From: Centroberyx gerrardi
Taxonomy: Eukaryota; Chordata; Actinopteri; Beryciformes; Berycidae
Assembly: GCF_048128805.1 (NCBI RefSeq)
Contig: NC_136000.1
Location: forward strand, 11,248,354-11,312,353
Length of the DNA: 64,000 bases
Direction: 5' to 3'
Part shown: positions 53,835-64,000 of the stretch, in pieces
Position numbering within the stretch: position 1 is the first letter of the stretch
Layout: each line of letters starts with the position of its first letter
Translations under genes and position numbers: made by a program
Notes under the pieces: model-generated
The model's input: only the letters and a program-made list of their open reading frames with translations
What the model was told of the DNA's origin: nothing
Databases searched by the model: none

Positions 53835-55504
53835 CTGTGCCACTCTCCATCCACCAACAGTGACATTTACTGTTGCACATAGCATCGCCGCAATATTCAG
53901 GCAGGAAAGGAGGCAATAAAACAACATTTATGGACTCAGACATTTGGGCATCTTGCGTGGTTTTGACAACAGCTGTTAGTGGAAGTGACAGAGAGCGTTT
54001 AAAGAGTTGACCACACTTAGCCTATAGGTCAGTGGCACACATTCACATTGGACCAGGGCTTGTAGGCTCCTTTAGGAAAACAAGTTTAGTTTAAGTTCTT
54101 AAGAAGTCAGATGGAGGGTGGCCAAAAAAAAACTACTGACGCTCACTCAAGAGAAAACTGTTGAACTGCCTGCATTTCTGTATTCAACCTTTGTGTCTTT
54201 GAGTTTATATGAATAAACTAGACTTGGGTGGCCAAAAACAAAAACTGTTATCACTCATTCAAGAGATTGCAAATTCTTGGAGAAAACTGCAGTACCTGTA
54301 TTTCTGTATTCACTCTTTGTGTCCCTTTATTTATAGAATAAACAACACAGTCCATGTCTGAATATGGTCTATCACAAGAGATCCAGCTAAAGGCATCTAA
54401 AAGTAGCACCGATGAAACAATCTGGGGGGGTTTAAAGACTCGATTCCAGTCTGGGTTTCTACTGGGTCTTGTAATGGAAACTATTGTGTTTGCCTTGTTC
54501 ATTGTGAATTGCAGGTCCATCTTTTCTCCAGTGTTTGAATTTGAAACCATGTGACTTGTTTTGAGAGTGTAAACATGTCTTCCATACAACAAAATAACTG
54601 ACTGTTGCAATACCTGTGGAGGTCTTCTTCAGGATTCAGGATTGGGGCTTTTAATGAGATTTGCTTTATTGTCTACTTGCCTCATTTGAATGGAACCATT
54701 TTCATACTGTCTGGATCATCATAAAATGTTAAAAGTGGTATTGTATGATCCATCACAGGTCCAAGGACTGCCACCTTATATGAACCACTACAGAAAAATC
54801 CCATTCCACTACGTTTGAGTGTGACGACAAAATGTCCTAATCCGATAACACATCATAGCTCCACTTTGGAGGTGAGAACAAAGCCACATAAATGTTAGTC
54901 AGGCTTTATTTAGGGAACAAGAACAAGGACAGGTGCTCGTCAAGCCTGACGCGTTGTAAACCGAGCCGCCCGGAGTTCATTCTGGGTCGTTGTTGTGAGG
55001 TCAGACACTCACAAGACTGAGAGACTCGTGCCTTCATGTAAGGATAGGTAATAGAAAACGAAGGGGAGGTTGATTAGAAACAATTTGATCAGATCTTGGT
55101 GGTGATACAGATCTGGGATTTCTGCCATTAGACGATTATCGTTTTTTAGCCATGATAACTGTGAAACTAAAGTAGATTATTTACTCCTCCGATCCCCTCA
55201 GTAATGCCAGTGATGGTATGGCAGGCTGTGTGTTCTGGCTGCTCCCAGGCTGCTGCAGCCCTGACCCTGCAACCTGCATTATTTTTGGAAAGTTCACAGT
55301 TCGTAATGTAAATGTTATGTCTTCCTTGATTTACAATCATCGTTTAACAAGTTTGTTCTCAGCTGCTACTGTTGACAACTGACAAGTCATGGAACAATCA
55401 TTATCACCTGGCTGATGATGCATCCCAGTCTAATTAAAAAAAAAACCAATAACTACAGTGATAAAGCAGAGATTTAAAATAATGCACAGCATCAGTTTCT
55501 ATGT
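53835..55504. other. Spacer between TnI-B promoter and TnI-C 3' end
   Basis: This is 1.7 kb of non-coding sequence. A short imperfect duplication, with GGCCAAAAAAAAACTACTGA near 54120 and GGCCAAAAACAAAAACTGTT near 54230, each followed by CTCA(C/T)TCAAGAGA, covers about 110 bp per unit. No gene is supported. Confidence 0.5.
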
Positions 55505-55929
55505 TGATCAGAGGTATTTATTTTCAGGACTTAAAGCCTTCTTTTCCAGGCATTTCAAGAACAAAAGAACAAAGCAAATCTCACAATATTACACATACAT
55601 CTTATTTGTGGTGAAAATGTAGACAAGGATTCCTTTATAAGTTATATATTTATAAAGTATTCCAAGTGCCAAAACCTCAATCTACCACAAAAGCACAACA
55701 CAACTCATCTATATGCAAAATATATGCAATACCAACCCTTTAAATATGAGATACTGTGTACAGCAAAAGTAAAGCCTGCACTACACACTATGTGGGCTTG
55801 TTAGCTGTGTGCAATAACACTCGCTCCTTCTCCTCTCTCCTCCACTATCACGATTAAGGCTCTGCTCACTGAGAAGGGAACTATCCATAACAACAATATT
55901 CGTATTTCAACATGTCCATGAACACAAAT
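55505..55929 (-). terminator. TnI-C 3' UTR and poly(A) signal
   Basis: Minus-strand AATAAA (TTTATT near 55517) lies about 410 bp beyond the stop. Confidence 0.45.
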
Positions 55930-58285
55930 CTACTGTCCGGCATCAAACAGCTTCTTCCTGCCCTCCATACCAGACATGGCCTCCACGTTCTTACGCCAGT
56001 CGGTCACCTCCTCTTTCTGTTCATGAGAAGAAAGTAATTCTTAGTAATATTCTGGTTTCACAAATGCCATCATTCAACGTAACTTGAGGTTCATACAGAG
56101 AAATCAACCAAGCCTCTAATTTTAAAATCCACCACAGACAAACTGAACTCTTAAAGCCACCGTAGAAAAATGTAAATGAAATCAATCTGTTGTGGTAAGT
56201 TTAAGTTGAAGGTCTACAACTCTTACCTTCTCCTCCTCCTTCTTCACAGTCTTCAGGTTTGCCTTGAAGTCCACAGACTCCTTGACCCTGGCTCCCAGCA
56301 GAGCGCCCAGCATGGCGTCAGCTGAGATCTTCACCCTCTTGAGAGCGGGTCGCTTCATCTTGCCCTTCAGCTCAAAGATCTTCTGAGACAGATTCTCAAT
56401 CTGCGGGAAACAAGGTGTGAACAAGTGTCAAAGTCCTGGAGCACAACCAGTTTAACTTGGTTCTGAATCCAGCAATGAAAAAATAAGGGGATTGTAATCA
56501 AATATTAATTCTAAAAAAAATCACACTAAAGAAGGCTTTAGTCCTAAATGTTTGTGTTATTTAATTGTGTAATATTTAATGATAATACTAATACTAATAC
56601 TAATACTAAGCACTTTTAAAAACAAAGGTACAATGGGCTTGAGAATGAAGTAAAACAGGAAATAAAATCAGGCAAAAACTCAGAATAAACAGAGTAAAAA
56701 TAAAAGCCAAAAATAATTAGAACAAAGCCAAATAACAGCAGAAAAGAAAAGGGCAGTAAAAACCACAAAGTGAATGAAATAAAATAAAAAAGGTTTTTAG
56801 GGATTTAAAAGAAGACAGGGCAAATGTTCCCCCTCTGCTGCTTTTTGCATTAAATACATGAAGATTGATTTTTGAGTGTGATCATTTAAACAAGGCTCAA
56901 TTAACATAACAGTTGAAACTTTATCCAAAAAATAAAAATATAATTAAAACCATAGATTTTTTACCATGAACCTATTCAACACGATCACTGTGAAGACATG
57001 ATATACTGATGATCAGATGAATGAACATGTACCTCCTTGTCGTTCTTGACCACCTTGACCTCGATGTCGTAGCGCTCCTCATCCACCACATCGATTTTAT
57101 GGTGTAGATCTCTGCACAGAGCCTGGGACAGGGTGAGATGGGAGGACAGAGAGAGAGCCGCATCATATTCACACAGCAGAGCAGCCTTTTCAGTAGAGGC
57201 TAGAGTAGAGTAGAGCTGCAAGGCTTTCTACCAAGAAGCCTTCAAACCCGCGGCCCGACTTTGTTCACTGGCAGATTTGCTTTAGTTCGAAGGTTACTCA
57301 TTTCAAAGGTGAGATTTTCCTGCATGGTGGATTGAAATACATCGAGCAAAGATGGAAGTTTGGCTCTTATTTACATATTTATTGCAGCACTTCTTACTTA
57401 TTATACATGAATATTACATACATTAATATTCTAGGGGCACTGGAATGTTTTTTATTTGTACTACTGTTTAGGTGCTGTTGATTTGGCCCTTACACTCACT
57501 ATTATTGGTTGATTGTAATGTTTGTAATACATGAATTGCTCACTTGTAAGCTGTTCTAAATAATAGTGTCAGAAAAATCCCTAAGACCAGGAGCCCGGCA
57601 CAGATTCTTTTGATAGATACCATGCCATCCACACACAGTAGGGACACTTATATATCTGTGCAGCATGATGGGTGGCTCATTAGTCCAGGTGACCTGCACA
57701 TACCTGGAGGTCCTGCATAGACAAACCAGACAGCTGGAGCGGAGGGACTCTCTCACTCAAAGTGGCCTCTCTCTCCAGCTTCTTCTCCTCCTTCTCCGTC
57801 TCTAAGAGCACCGCTGCCCTTTTCAACAGTTTGGTCTAAAGTGAGAGGTAAAAGCAGAATGGTTGACTTTCTAGCACTGTCCGCTGCTGTTTTGTACAAT
57901 TAAGATGGTGTAATGAAACTGATTTTGTGAGTATAAACTGTCAGCTGTGATTAGGGCATTGCAGCAAAGATGAAAAAGACAATACCTTCAGAGCCAGTCT
58001 GCGAGATGCAGAGATCTTCGACTTTTTCTACACAAATAATTAGCAGACAAAGATTTTATGAAGCAACAGTTTCACAAAATAACACTTTTGGTTTCTAAAT
58101 CAAGATTCCCTCGATAAGTTGGACTAACCACGAATAACTTACCGGTCTGTGGTGGAAGTTCAGAAATGGAAGCAGTAAGAAAAGAGTTAGTAGTGACATG
58201 ATACAGCTGAAGAATTAAAGTTTATGAATTTTACAAATGTTGATTTACAGTAATTTCTGAAACCCATAACTTACGCCTCAGACAT
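55930..58285 (-). CDS. tnni2: Troponin I, array copy TnI-C
   Basis: Seven coding exons, 58275-58285, 58143-58146, 57986-58027, 57704-57835, 57033-57122, 56227-56400 and 55930-56016, sum to 540 bp (179 residues). The start is [19 protein letters not shown]. The TnT-binding coiled coil includes [19 protein letters not shown]. The inhibitory peptide is [20 protein letters not shown] and the end is [13 protein letters not shown]. It resembles TnI-A most closely. A leader exon ending at 59434 and a promoter at about 59507-59558 are inferred. A 327-bp MITE sits in the first intron. Confidence 0.93.
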
Positions 58286-58707
58286 GTTTGAAAGTCCTTT
58301 GTCTGAAAAAATGAATCGCTTCAGTCAGAAAAAAATACATCTTCCAGATACATACATGTCATTCAATATTTTTCTTGTTTAAAATCAATGTACAATTCAT
58401 CATAAGTTTGATAAATAAACTAATATTGCATTGACATTTTCCTGCAGGTACATACAGTTCGTCTGAATGCCTCTTGTTGACTGAGCCAAGCAAAGGATTC
58501 AAGTTATCCAAACCTTGGCATGGTAGCATGCCAGCATTAAGCCTTTAAATTAGCAACAGCGCGTGCTTGAGTGCTACAGATAGTTTGAATGAAATAAAAG
58601 TTTAACCAGGATGGGAGGCAATCCACTTTCAACTCATCCGTTTCAGAATCAAAATCAGAATCACTTTAATTGCCAAGTACAATAAATGTAGAAGAATTTG
58701 TCGATTG

Positions 58708-59034
58708 GGTAACACTTTACAATAAGGGTCACTAAGTTATGGGTTAGTTAATGCTTAATAAGGGTTAGTTAATGCTTAATAAGCATTAACTAACCCTTAA
58801 TTAATAGTTAACTAATGTGTAATTTACTAATGATGTTCATGTTAACTAAGGTATTAATTTATACATTATTTAATAGTTTATAAAGATGACTATTAAATAA
58901 TGTATAAATTAATACCTTAGTTAACATGAACACCATTAGTAAATGATTACCAGACACATTAGTTAACTGTTAATTAAGGGTTAGTTAATGCTTATTAAGC
59001 ATTAACTAACCCTTAACTTATTGAAAAGTGTTAC
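58708..59034. mobile_element. Palindromic MITE in TnI-C intron 1
   Basis: It begins GGTAACACTTTACAATAAGG and ends AAAAGTGTTAC, flanked by TGTCGATTG on both sides (58699-58707 and 59035-59043). Almost the whole 327 bp folds on itself, with the turn around TTATAAAGATG. This GGTAACACTTTA type is abundant in fish genomes. Confidence 0.88.
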
Positions 59035-59433
59035 TGTCGATTGCCTTAATCCAAAAATATTTTTTGTCATATTTCCAACACCATTTAATGAAATAATTGA
59101 AAATACTAAGGAAAATGACTAAACATGGACATTGTTGAAGGTAATTTTGACATGAAAACATGAATTTGTTCTTAATATAAAAGCATAGACTTCATTACAA
59201 AGTAAGTAGACATAATTGTCTTATTTTGTCCATGTAATGTCCAAATCGTCCAAATGTAATGAAATCTTACATTTTGCAAACTATAAACTGGAGTTTTTGT
59301 TTTCTGCTGCTGGCTCTGGCATAAAGCAAAGGAGCATCTGATAGAAATGAACAGTTATTCCACCTAAATGCAACAGCATAAAACTTCTTGAGTATCCCAA
59401 GCCATGAACCTATGACAGAAAAAACAAACATAC

Positions 59434-59558
59434 CTGTGTTTTCTCTGCAGAAAGCTGGTGAGGTGAGCAGTGCCCGGCTTCACTGGAGAACAGGGAAACT
59501 CACGTCAAATTTTATGGCTCCTATGGCCTTCTGTGAGTGGCTCACTAAAATAGATCCC
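59434..59558 (-). promoter_or_regulatory. TnI-C leader exon and array promoter module
   Basis: The minus strand shows GATCTATTTTAGTGAGCCAC (within 59531-59558), an ATAAAAT box at about 59508-59515 and a leader exon ending in ACACAG|GTATGT at 59434. A further TATATA at about 59574-59580 lies upstream of the module. Confidence 0.6.
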
Positions 59559-60359
59559 TCCGTCCTGACAGCCAGTATATAGCATCAAAACATTTGCATA
59601 GTGTCCTCCAACACCAGCTTTACCACTATACTCCCATTGCTCAGCCCTAGATGGGGGTATAGGATGTTAGAGCAGGTGAGCCAAAAGCCTGGTGAAGCCT
59701 TTTTTCCACTGAATTAAGCCCTGACCATCAGCTGCTCCACAGAGGAGTCCAGCAATGCGATTATAGTACACAATAGCATCATTGTACATAACAATATTAT
59801 TGTAGAAGCTAGAAAACACATTGTTGAAATGAGACCATCTTTAAACAATCATTAAAACTGGACAAAAATAAAAGAAAACCAAGAAGAAAAAGGTTTGTGG
59901 TTGTTTAATCTGGTTTTAAATATCAAATACATGGTAAAATCACAGTAGAACCCATTTCATTATCATAATAATGAGCCTGCAGAAAACCTGTTTTTGATGG
60001 CTAATGTAGTACTAGTGTACTACTAAAGATGGACTAGAAGCAGCATCACATGTATTGCAGTTGATAGTGGAGCGCCATCGTCTGTATAATACAGATAATG
60101 CACTTTGAAAGACACCACACTTAAAACTAAAGTTCATAAAACAAATCAACATTTTCTTTAGAGCATGCATATTTATTTGCAAAATCAACTTCAACATGCA
60201 AATATACTGTACAGTTTGTTATTACATGTCTGGCCTACAGTGTAGTTCTTACATACAAATCAAGATTGAAATAATTTTGGTACACTGTAGTCCAAATAGT
60301 ACATTAATTCATCCTTCAATAAACACCGACAAGTACGTATGGTTGACATGATTCTTTAC

Positions 60360-60688
60360 AAAACCAGTTTTATTCGATCTTATTATGGAGACCTCTGTCC
60401 TTGAATTTGGACCATGAATCTGAAATAAAGACAAACAAGAGGATGTGATTAACAAAACAACATTAAAACACTATATGGCACCAATAGATATGGAGACACA
60501 GAAAACAGTTAAAGGACATCCCAAATACAACTTAATCTCAGGTGCAGACTTAAAACTAAAGTCACTACCTGAGAAAGACCCAGCCTGAATTTAAACATGG
60601 CAAACATAAGGCCTGCTGGGAGACAGATTCAGCGTGACGATATTCTTTTGCTGATTTATAAGCAGCCTTGTTTAACATCAGTACCTTC
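60360..60688 (-). terminator. TnI-D 3' UTR and poly(A) signal
   Basis: Minus-strand AATAAA (TTTATT near 60369) lies about 320 bp beyond the stop. Confidence 0.45.
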
Positions 60689-62313
60689 CTATTGACCAGC
60701 ATTGAACAGCTTCTTCCTGCCCTCCATACCAGACATGGCCTCCACGTTCTTACGCCAGTCAGTCACCTCCTCCTTCTGTGGAGAGGAGAGATAGATTGTG
60801 TCAGTGTTTATGATCTCTAAGCATCGTCATAGATTGAATCTGTTATGTCTTGGTTGTTAGTAAAGAAGAACAGTCGCTCAAATGGTCCAACTAGAAGGTC
60901 CTCAAAGTTAATATTTGTTGGAGTTGGAATTTTTACTCTGGCTTTTTACTAGGTGTTTGTAGTGTTTTAGCTCATCTTATTTTTCTTATTTGGATTATTT
61001 TATTTTGTGTCTTATTTTAGTTTAGTTTAGTTTTACCTCTAACTGTCCTGTGCATTGGTCTCTTTTGCTGTAACCTGTCCATGTCCTACTGCGCTGGAAA
61101 ACACTTTGAATTGCATTCATTTGTACGAAAAGTGCTCTATAAATAAAGTTTTGAGTGATTTGATTGATTGACTCCATACTGACAACAAGGGGCCAAGAAC
61201 AAATATTTAAAGGAAAGGTCTATGTTTTGATCTAGTTTCTGATACATTGTGGTTTTTTGTCTCGGCCAAGAGTTTTACCTTCTCCTCCTCCTTCTTCACT
61301 GTCTTCAGGTTAGCCTTGAAGTCGGACTTCATGAGTTTGGTGTTGTCGGTGAACGCGCCGATCACGGAGTCTGCAGACTTCTTCACCCGCTTCAAGTTGG
61401 GCCTCTTTGCACCCTTCATATCATTGATCTTCTGAGTCAGCGACTGGATCTGTGCATCAGACATCACAGATCCAGAGCAACCAATGAAAGAGAATTTTGC
61501 AACACCCACAAAGGACAATAAACATATGAACTTTAATTCATAATCTCCTTCCTTGTTTCAGTTTGCTGTACCTCTTTGTCATTTTTGTCTATCTTAACTT
61601 CCAGATCATAACGTGCTTCATCTACAACATCAATCTTCCGATGTAGGTCTTTGCAAAGTTCCTGCAAAGCAAAAACAAATAGGAATAAAAATAATGTAAA
61701 ATAATAATAATCAAATCGTTACGACCTGTTGAGTCGGCACCTGCAGCTCCTGGACAGACAGACCGGAAAGCTTGAGCGGAGGGAAACTCTCAGACAGAGC
61801 GTTTTCTTTCTCGTGTTTCTTCTGCTCATTTTCAGCCACCAGCATAGACGCCGCCTTCTTCAGCAGTTTGGTCTGAAAGGTAGAAAAGCCTCATTGAAGC
61901 CCTTGGTGGACAAACCCAAGTCTTGGATCATGTGGAATATGTTAGATCTTGATAAGGCCTGTAGGTATAAGGCCTACCTTCAAATGCAGTCGCCGTGTGG
62001 CTGAATATTTTGACTTTTTCTGTGTGGAAAAAGATAATAACACCTTATACATCATTCACTGGGCTATTCACATCTTTTTAACCATGAAATTACAAAAAAT
62101 TATTAAATGTTTTAATTAATAATGAAATGTATTATGAGAATAACTTATGCTTTGAAAGAATAATTATTTTCACTCACCGGTCTTTATCAACAACACATGA
62201 CAGAACAAGGAGATAAAAAGGATAAAACATTAGTTGATTTAATATAAAAATCCCATACATAATGACTGAACTTTGGCTCGGCTTAAGTCAATCAATACTC
62301 ACCCCTCAGACAT
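60689..62313 (-). CDS. tnni2: Troponin I, array copy TnI-D, divergent in the switch region
   Basis: Seven coding exons, 62303-62313, 62178-62181, 61978-62019, 61741-61872, 61572-61661, 61279-61449 and 60689-60775, sum to 537 bp (178 residues). The start is MSEGPKKSKYSATRRLHLK and the coiled coil has DEARYD in place of DEERYD. The inhibitory region reads KGAKRPNLKRVKKSADSVIG, and the switch helix plus following loop (AFTDNTKLMKSDFKANL) are unlike the ALLGxxxKESVD of the sister genes; this exon is 3 bp shorter. The C-terminus [13 protein letters not shown] is conserved. The frame is intact with no stop, so this looks like a working, specialised copy. The 4-bp exon has an AAG acceptor. No leader exon or array promoter motif was found upstream inside the window. 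Confidence 0.9.
60948..61175 (+). mobile_element. LINE/SINE 3' tail in TnI-D intron
   Basis: GAAAACACTTTGAATTGCAT followed by GTGCTCTATAAATAAAGTTT and a short GATT repeat matches the usual 3' end of L2-type LINEs and the SINEs that use them. Only the tail is evident. Confidence 0.5.
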
Positions 62314-62330
62314 GCCTGCAGCTTACAGTG

Positions 62331-64000
62331 CCTGCGGAGCGGAAACATCACAACTTTTTGAATCATTCTTAATTTTGAGAAATTGTTACAACACATTACA
62401 GTGATTTTTAACACAAATCCCACTGAGTTTTGACCAGCTTAAATAATTATGAGTACTTATCAAACTCAATAATCTCTCTTGGCAGTTTATGCTGTTGGGT
62501 AATCAATGTAATCAACAACTTTAATAGATTTATTTAGGTTTAATTATCCCCAAGGGCTCTCAGACACATTTCAGTATGCCTCCAGCACTGGATAATGCTC
62601 CCTATTGTTATCAAAGGCCTAAGTGGAGATTGTTGTGCAGCTATATTTGTCCACATTGCCCCCATGCTTTCCTATGTCCCAGCAGCTGTGGCCTTGATGA
62701 TGCCAGAGAAAGCCTAGTAGCAGAAAGGTTTGGCAGCCATGAGAGGAACAACAAAGAACCTGTGCAGACTGTGAGAATGATCTAAAGCAGCGGATCTCAG
62801 TCCCACAGCACTGCTGTACTATCTTACCAGGAAGTGAATTACATTCACCTTGAATGCCAGGCCTAAGTCAGTCCCTGATTAGATGGCTAGAATGAAAACC
62901 AGCAGGACTGTGGGTCCGCGGACCAGGATTGAGAAGCACCGATCTAGAGTATCTGTTTGTTCATGTCTCCTTCCCTGTAGGGATGGGGCTTTATCTCACA
63001 ATAAGATTAGATACGCGATATGGGGTTCACAATTCGATACAACCACAATACGATGTAATAAATAAAAGTTCAGTGACAACAAAGTATGACTATTATGTTT
63101 ATTTCTAAGCCACAAATCTTTCTAGCAATGGCATTGGCTCGCTAGAATGTAAACAGCAATTTAAAATGCCATTACAATGTGCAAATAATATAATTTGGGT
63201 GGAGAGCTTGTGAAATTTCGATGGAAAAGCTATCTCAATTGTGATTAATACGGCAGAATACAATGTATCACGATTTGTTTTTCTGCCCCATGATACCTAT
63301 TGTCACATTTTTGTATTGCAATATTGAATTTCGATATATCGTCCTATCCCTACTTCCCTGTCTCTCTTTCTTTCTCTATCACGTCTTTCATTCTCCTCTC
63401 TGTCTCTCTCTCACACATTACATTACTTAATGTATCTTATACATTTTAACCTGGACAATATAATGACATAACAGATGGAGCGGTTAGAGCAGAATAAAAG
63501 CAGGCCCATGCTGCTGACACAACACGGTAATATATCCAAGTTAAACTAAGCCAGTGTGACAAGGTGCGAAAGTCAAGGTAAACTAGCAAAGCAGCAGATG
63601 ATTTTAGGAAGCTTGCAGCCTTGCTCCTCATCTAGAAGGTTGCCAGTTCATACGAGCAAGCCATCATCACCTATCACCCCGGCTTTTTGGCCACCCTGAT
63701 GGGTCAAGTGTGTTGTTACCAGGAGGGGTGTAAGCCTCAAGTTACATTTCCTCACTTAGGGATCAAGAGATCAGCGGGGGAACAGAGGTGGCGTACGAGT
63801 CGAAGCCGCAGAGCCGTGCTCGAGGAGTTGCTTTAAGACCACGACAAAAGCAGTTGCATAGCAGGGATTCCCTCACAGAAATACCAGCCACTATCTGTGT
63901 CAGGGCCACATTGATATGTATATATATATGAATCTTCACTAATCCCTGTATTAAAGCCAGGCTCCACCTGCCGCAGACTAACATATAGCTGTAGACACAC
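62331..64000. other. Upstream region of TnI-D
   Basis: A CCGCAG acceptor at about 62332-62337 begins the TnI-D ATG exon, so a leader exon is expected to the right, but I could not identify one. Apart from the MITE at 62978-63352 and a short TA repeat at about 63916-63930, nothing else is supported. Confidence 0.5.
62978..63352. mobile_element. hAT-type MITE upstream of TnI-D
   Basis: The ends TAGGGATGGGGC and GTCCTATCCCTA are inverted repeats. The element is flanked by an exact 8-bp duplication, CTTCCCTG (62970-62977 and 63353-63360). The interior includes CGATATATCG-like text usual for this class. Confidence 0.85.

Noticed and set aside
60689-62313. TnI-D as a pseudogene because of its odd switch segment
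   Set aside because: All seven exons have splice borders, the frame is open to the conserved [13 protein letters not shown] end, and change is local. Decay would be spread out.
63900-63945. A TATA box plus CACTAA text as the TnI-D promoter module
   Set aside because: The TA run is a simple repeat, and the CTATTTTAGTnnGCCA motif with its spacing is not present.

Overview
The window is vertebrate nuclear DNA, almost certainly from a teleost fish. Genes are split by many GT-AG introns. Long CA/GT and CT/AG microsatellites and teleost-style non-autonomous DNA transposons fill the introns. I found no tRNA, rRNA, CRISPR array, prokaryotic-type gene or retroviral element. All exon coordinates below were read by hand from splice signals plus protein similarity. 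For every complete gene the exon lengths sum to an open frame.

Layout. On the plus strand, the 3' end of dnm1l (dynamin-related GTPase Drp1) occupies about 1.5-4.25 kb. Everything else is on the minus strand. From left to right these are a troponin T gene, fast skeletal type (tnnt3; ATG at 8657, stop at 4909), and caldesmon (cald1; ATG at 26728, stop at 11295, 16 coding exons, 713 residues). The cald1 gene includes a 594-bp exon for a charged single-alpha-helix. Next are bisphosphoglycerate mutase (bpgm, 40557-41941) and a tandem array of four complete troponin I genes, called TnI-A to TnI-D here (44048-46932, 48993-52577, 55930-58285, 60689-62313). The dnm1l and tnnt3 genes converge tail to tail.

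How the genes fit together. Troponin T, troponin I and caldesmon are all actin thin-filament regulators. TnT anchors the troponin complex to tropomyosin, TnI blocks actomyosin until calcium-loaded TnC pulls it off, and caldesmon does a comparable job in smooth muscle and non-muscle cells. Human chromosome 11p15 has TNNI2-LSP1-TNNT3, and human 7q33 has BPGM next to CALD1. The window combines both: caldesmon sits where LSP1 sits in human, with bpgm beside it. This suggests LSP1 and CALD1 are whole-genome-duplication sisters from one ancestral thin-filament neighbourhood.

The most interesting features are:
- the four-gene troponin I array, in which three copies share a promoter module and every copy has a tiny exon (4 bp in B, C and D; 7 bp in A);
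- the divergent inhibitory/switch segment of TnI-D;
- the 48-bp repeat that builds the caldesmon helix;
- the LSP1-like C-terminal tail of this caldesmon;
- CA or GT microsatellites placed right at several 5' splice sites;
- several well-bounded MITEs, two of them with good target-site duplications.
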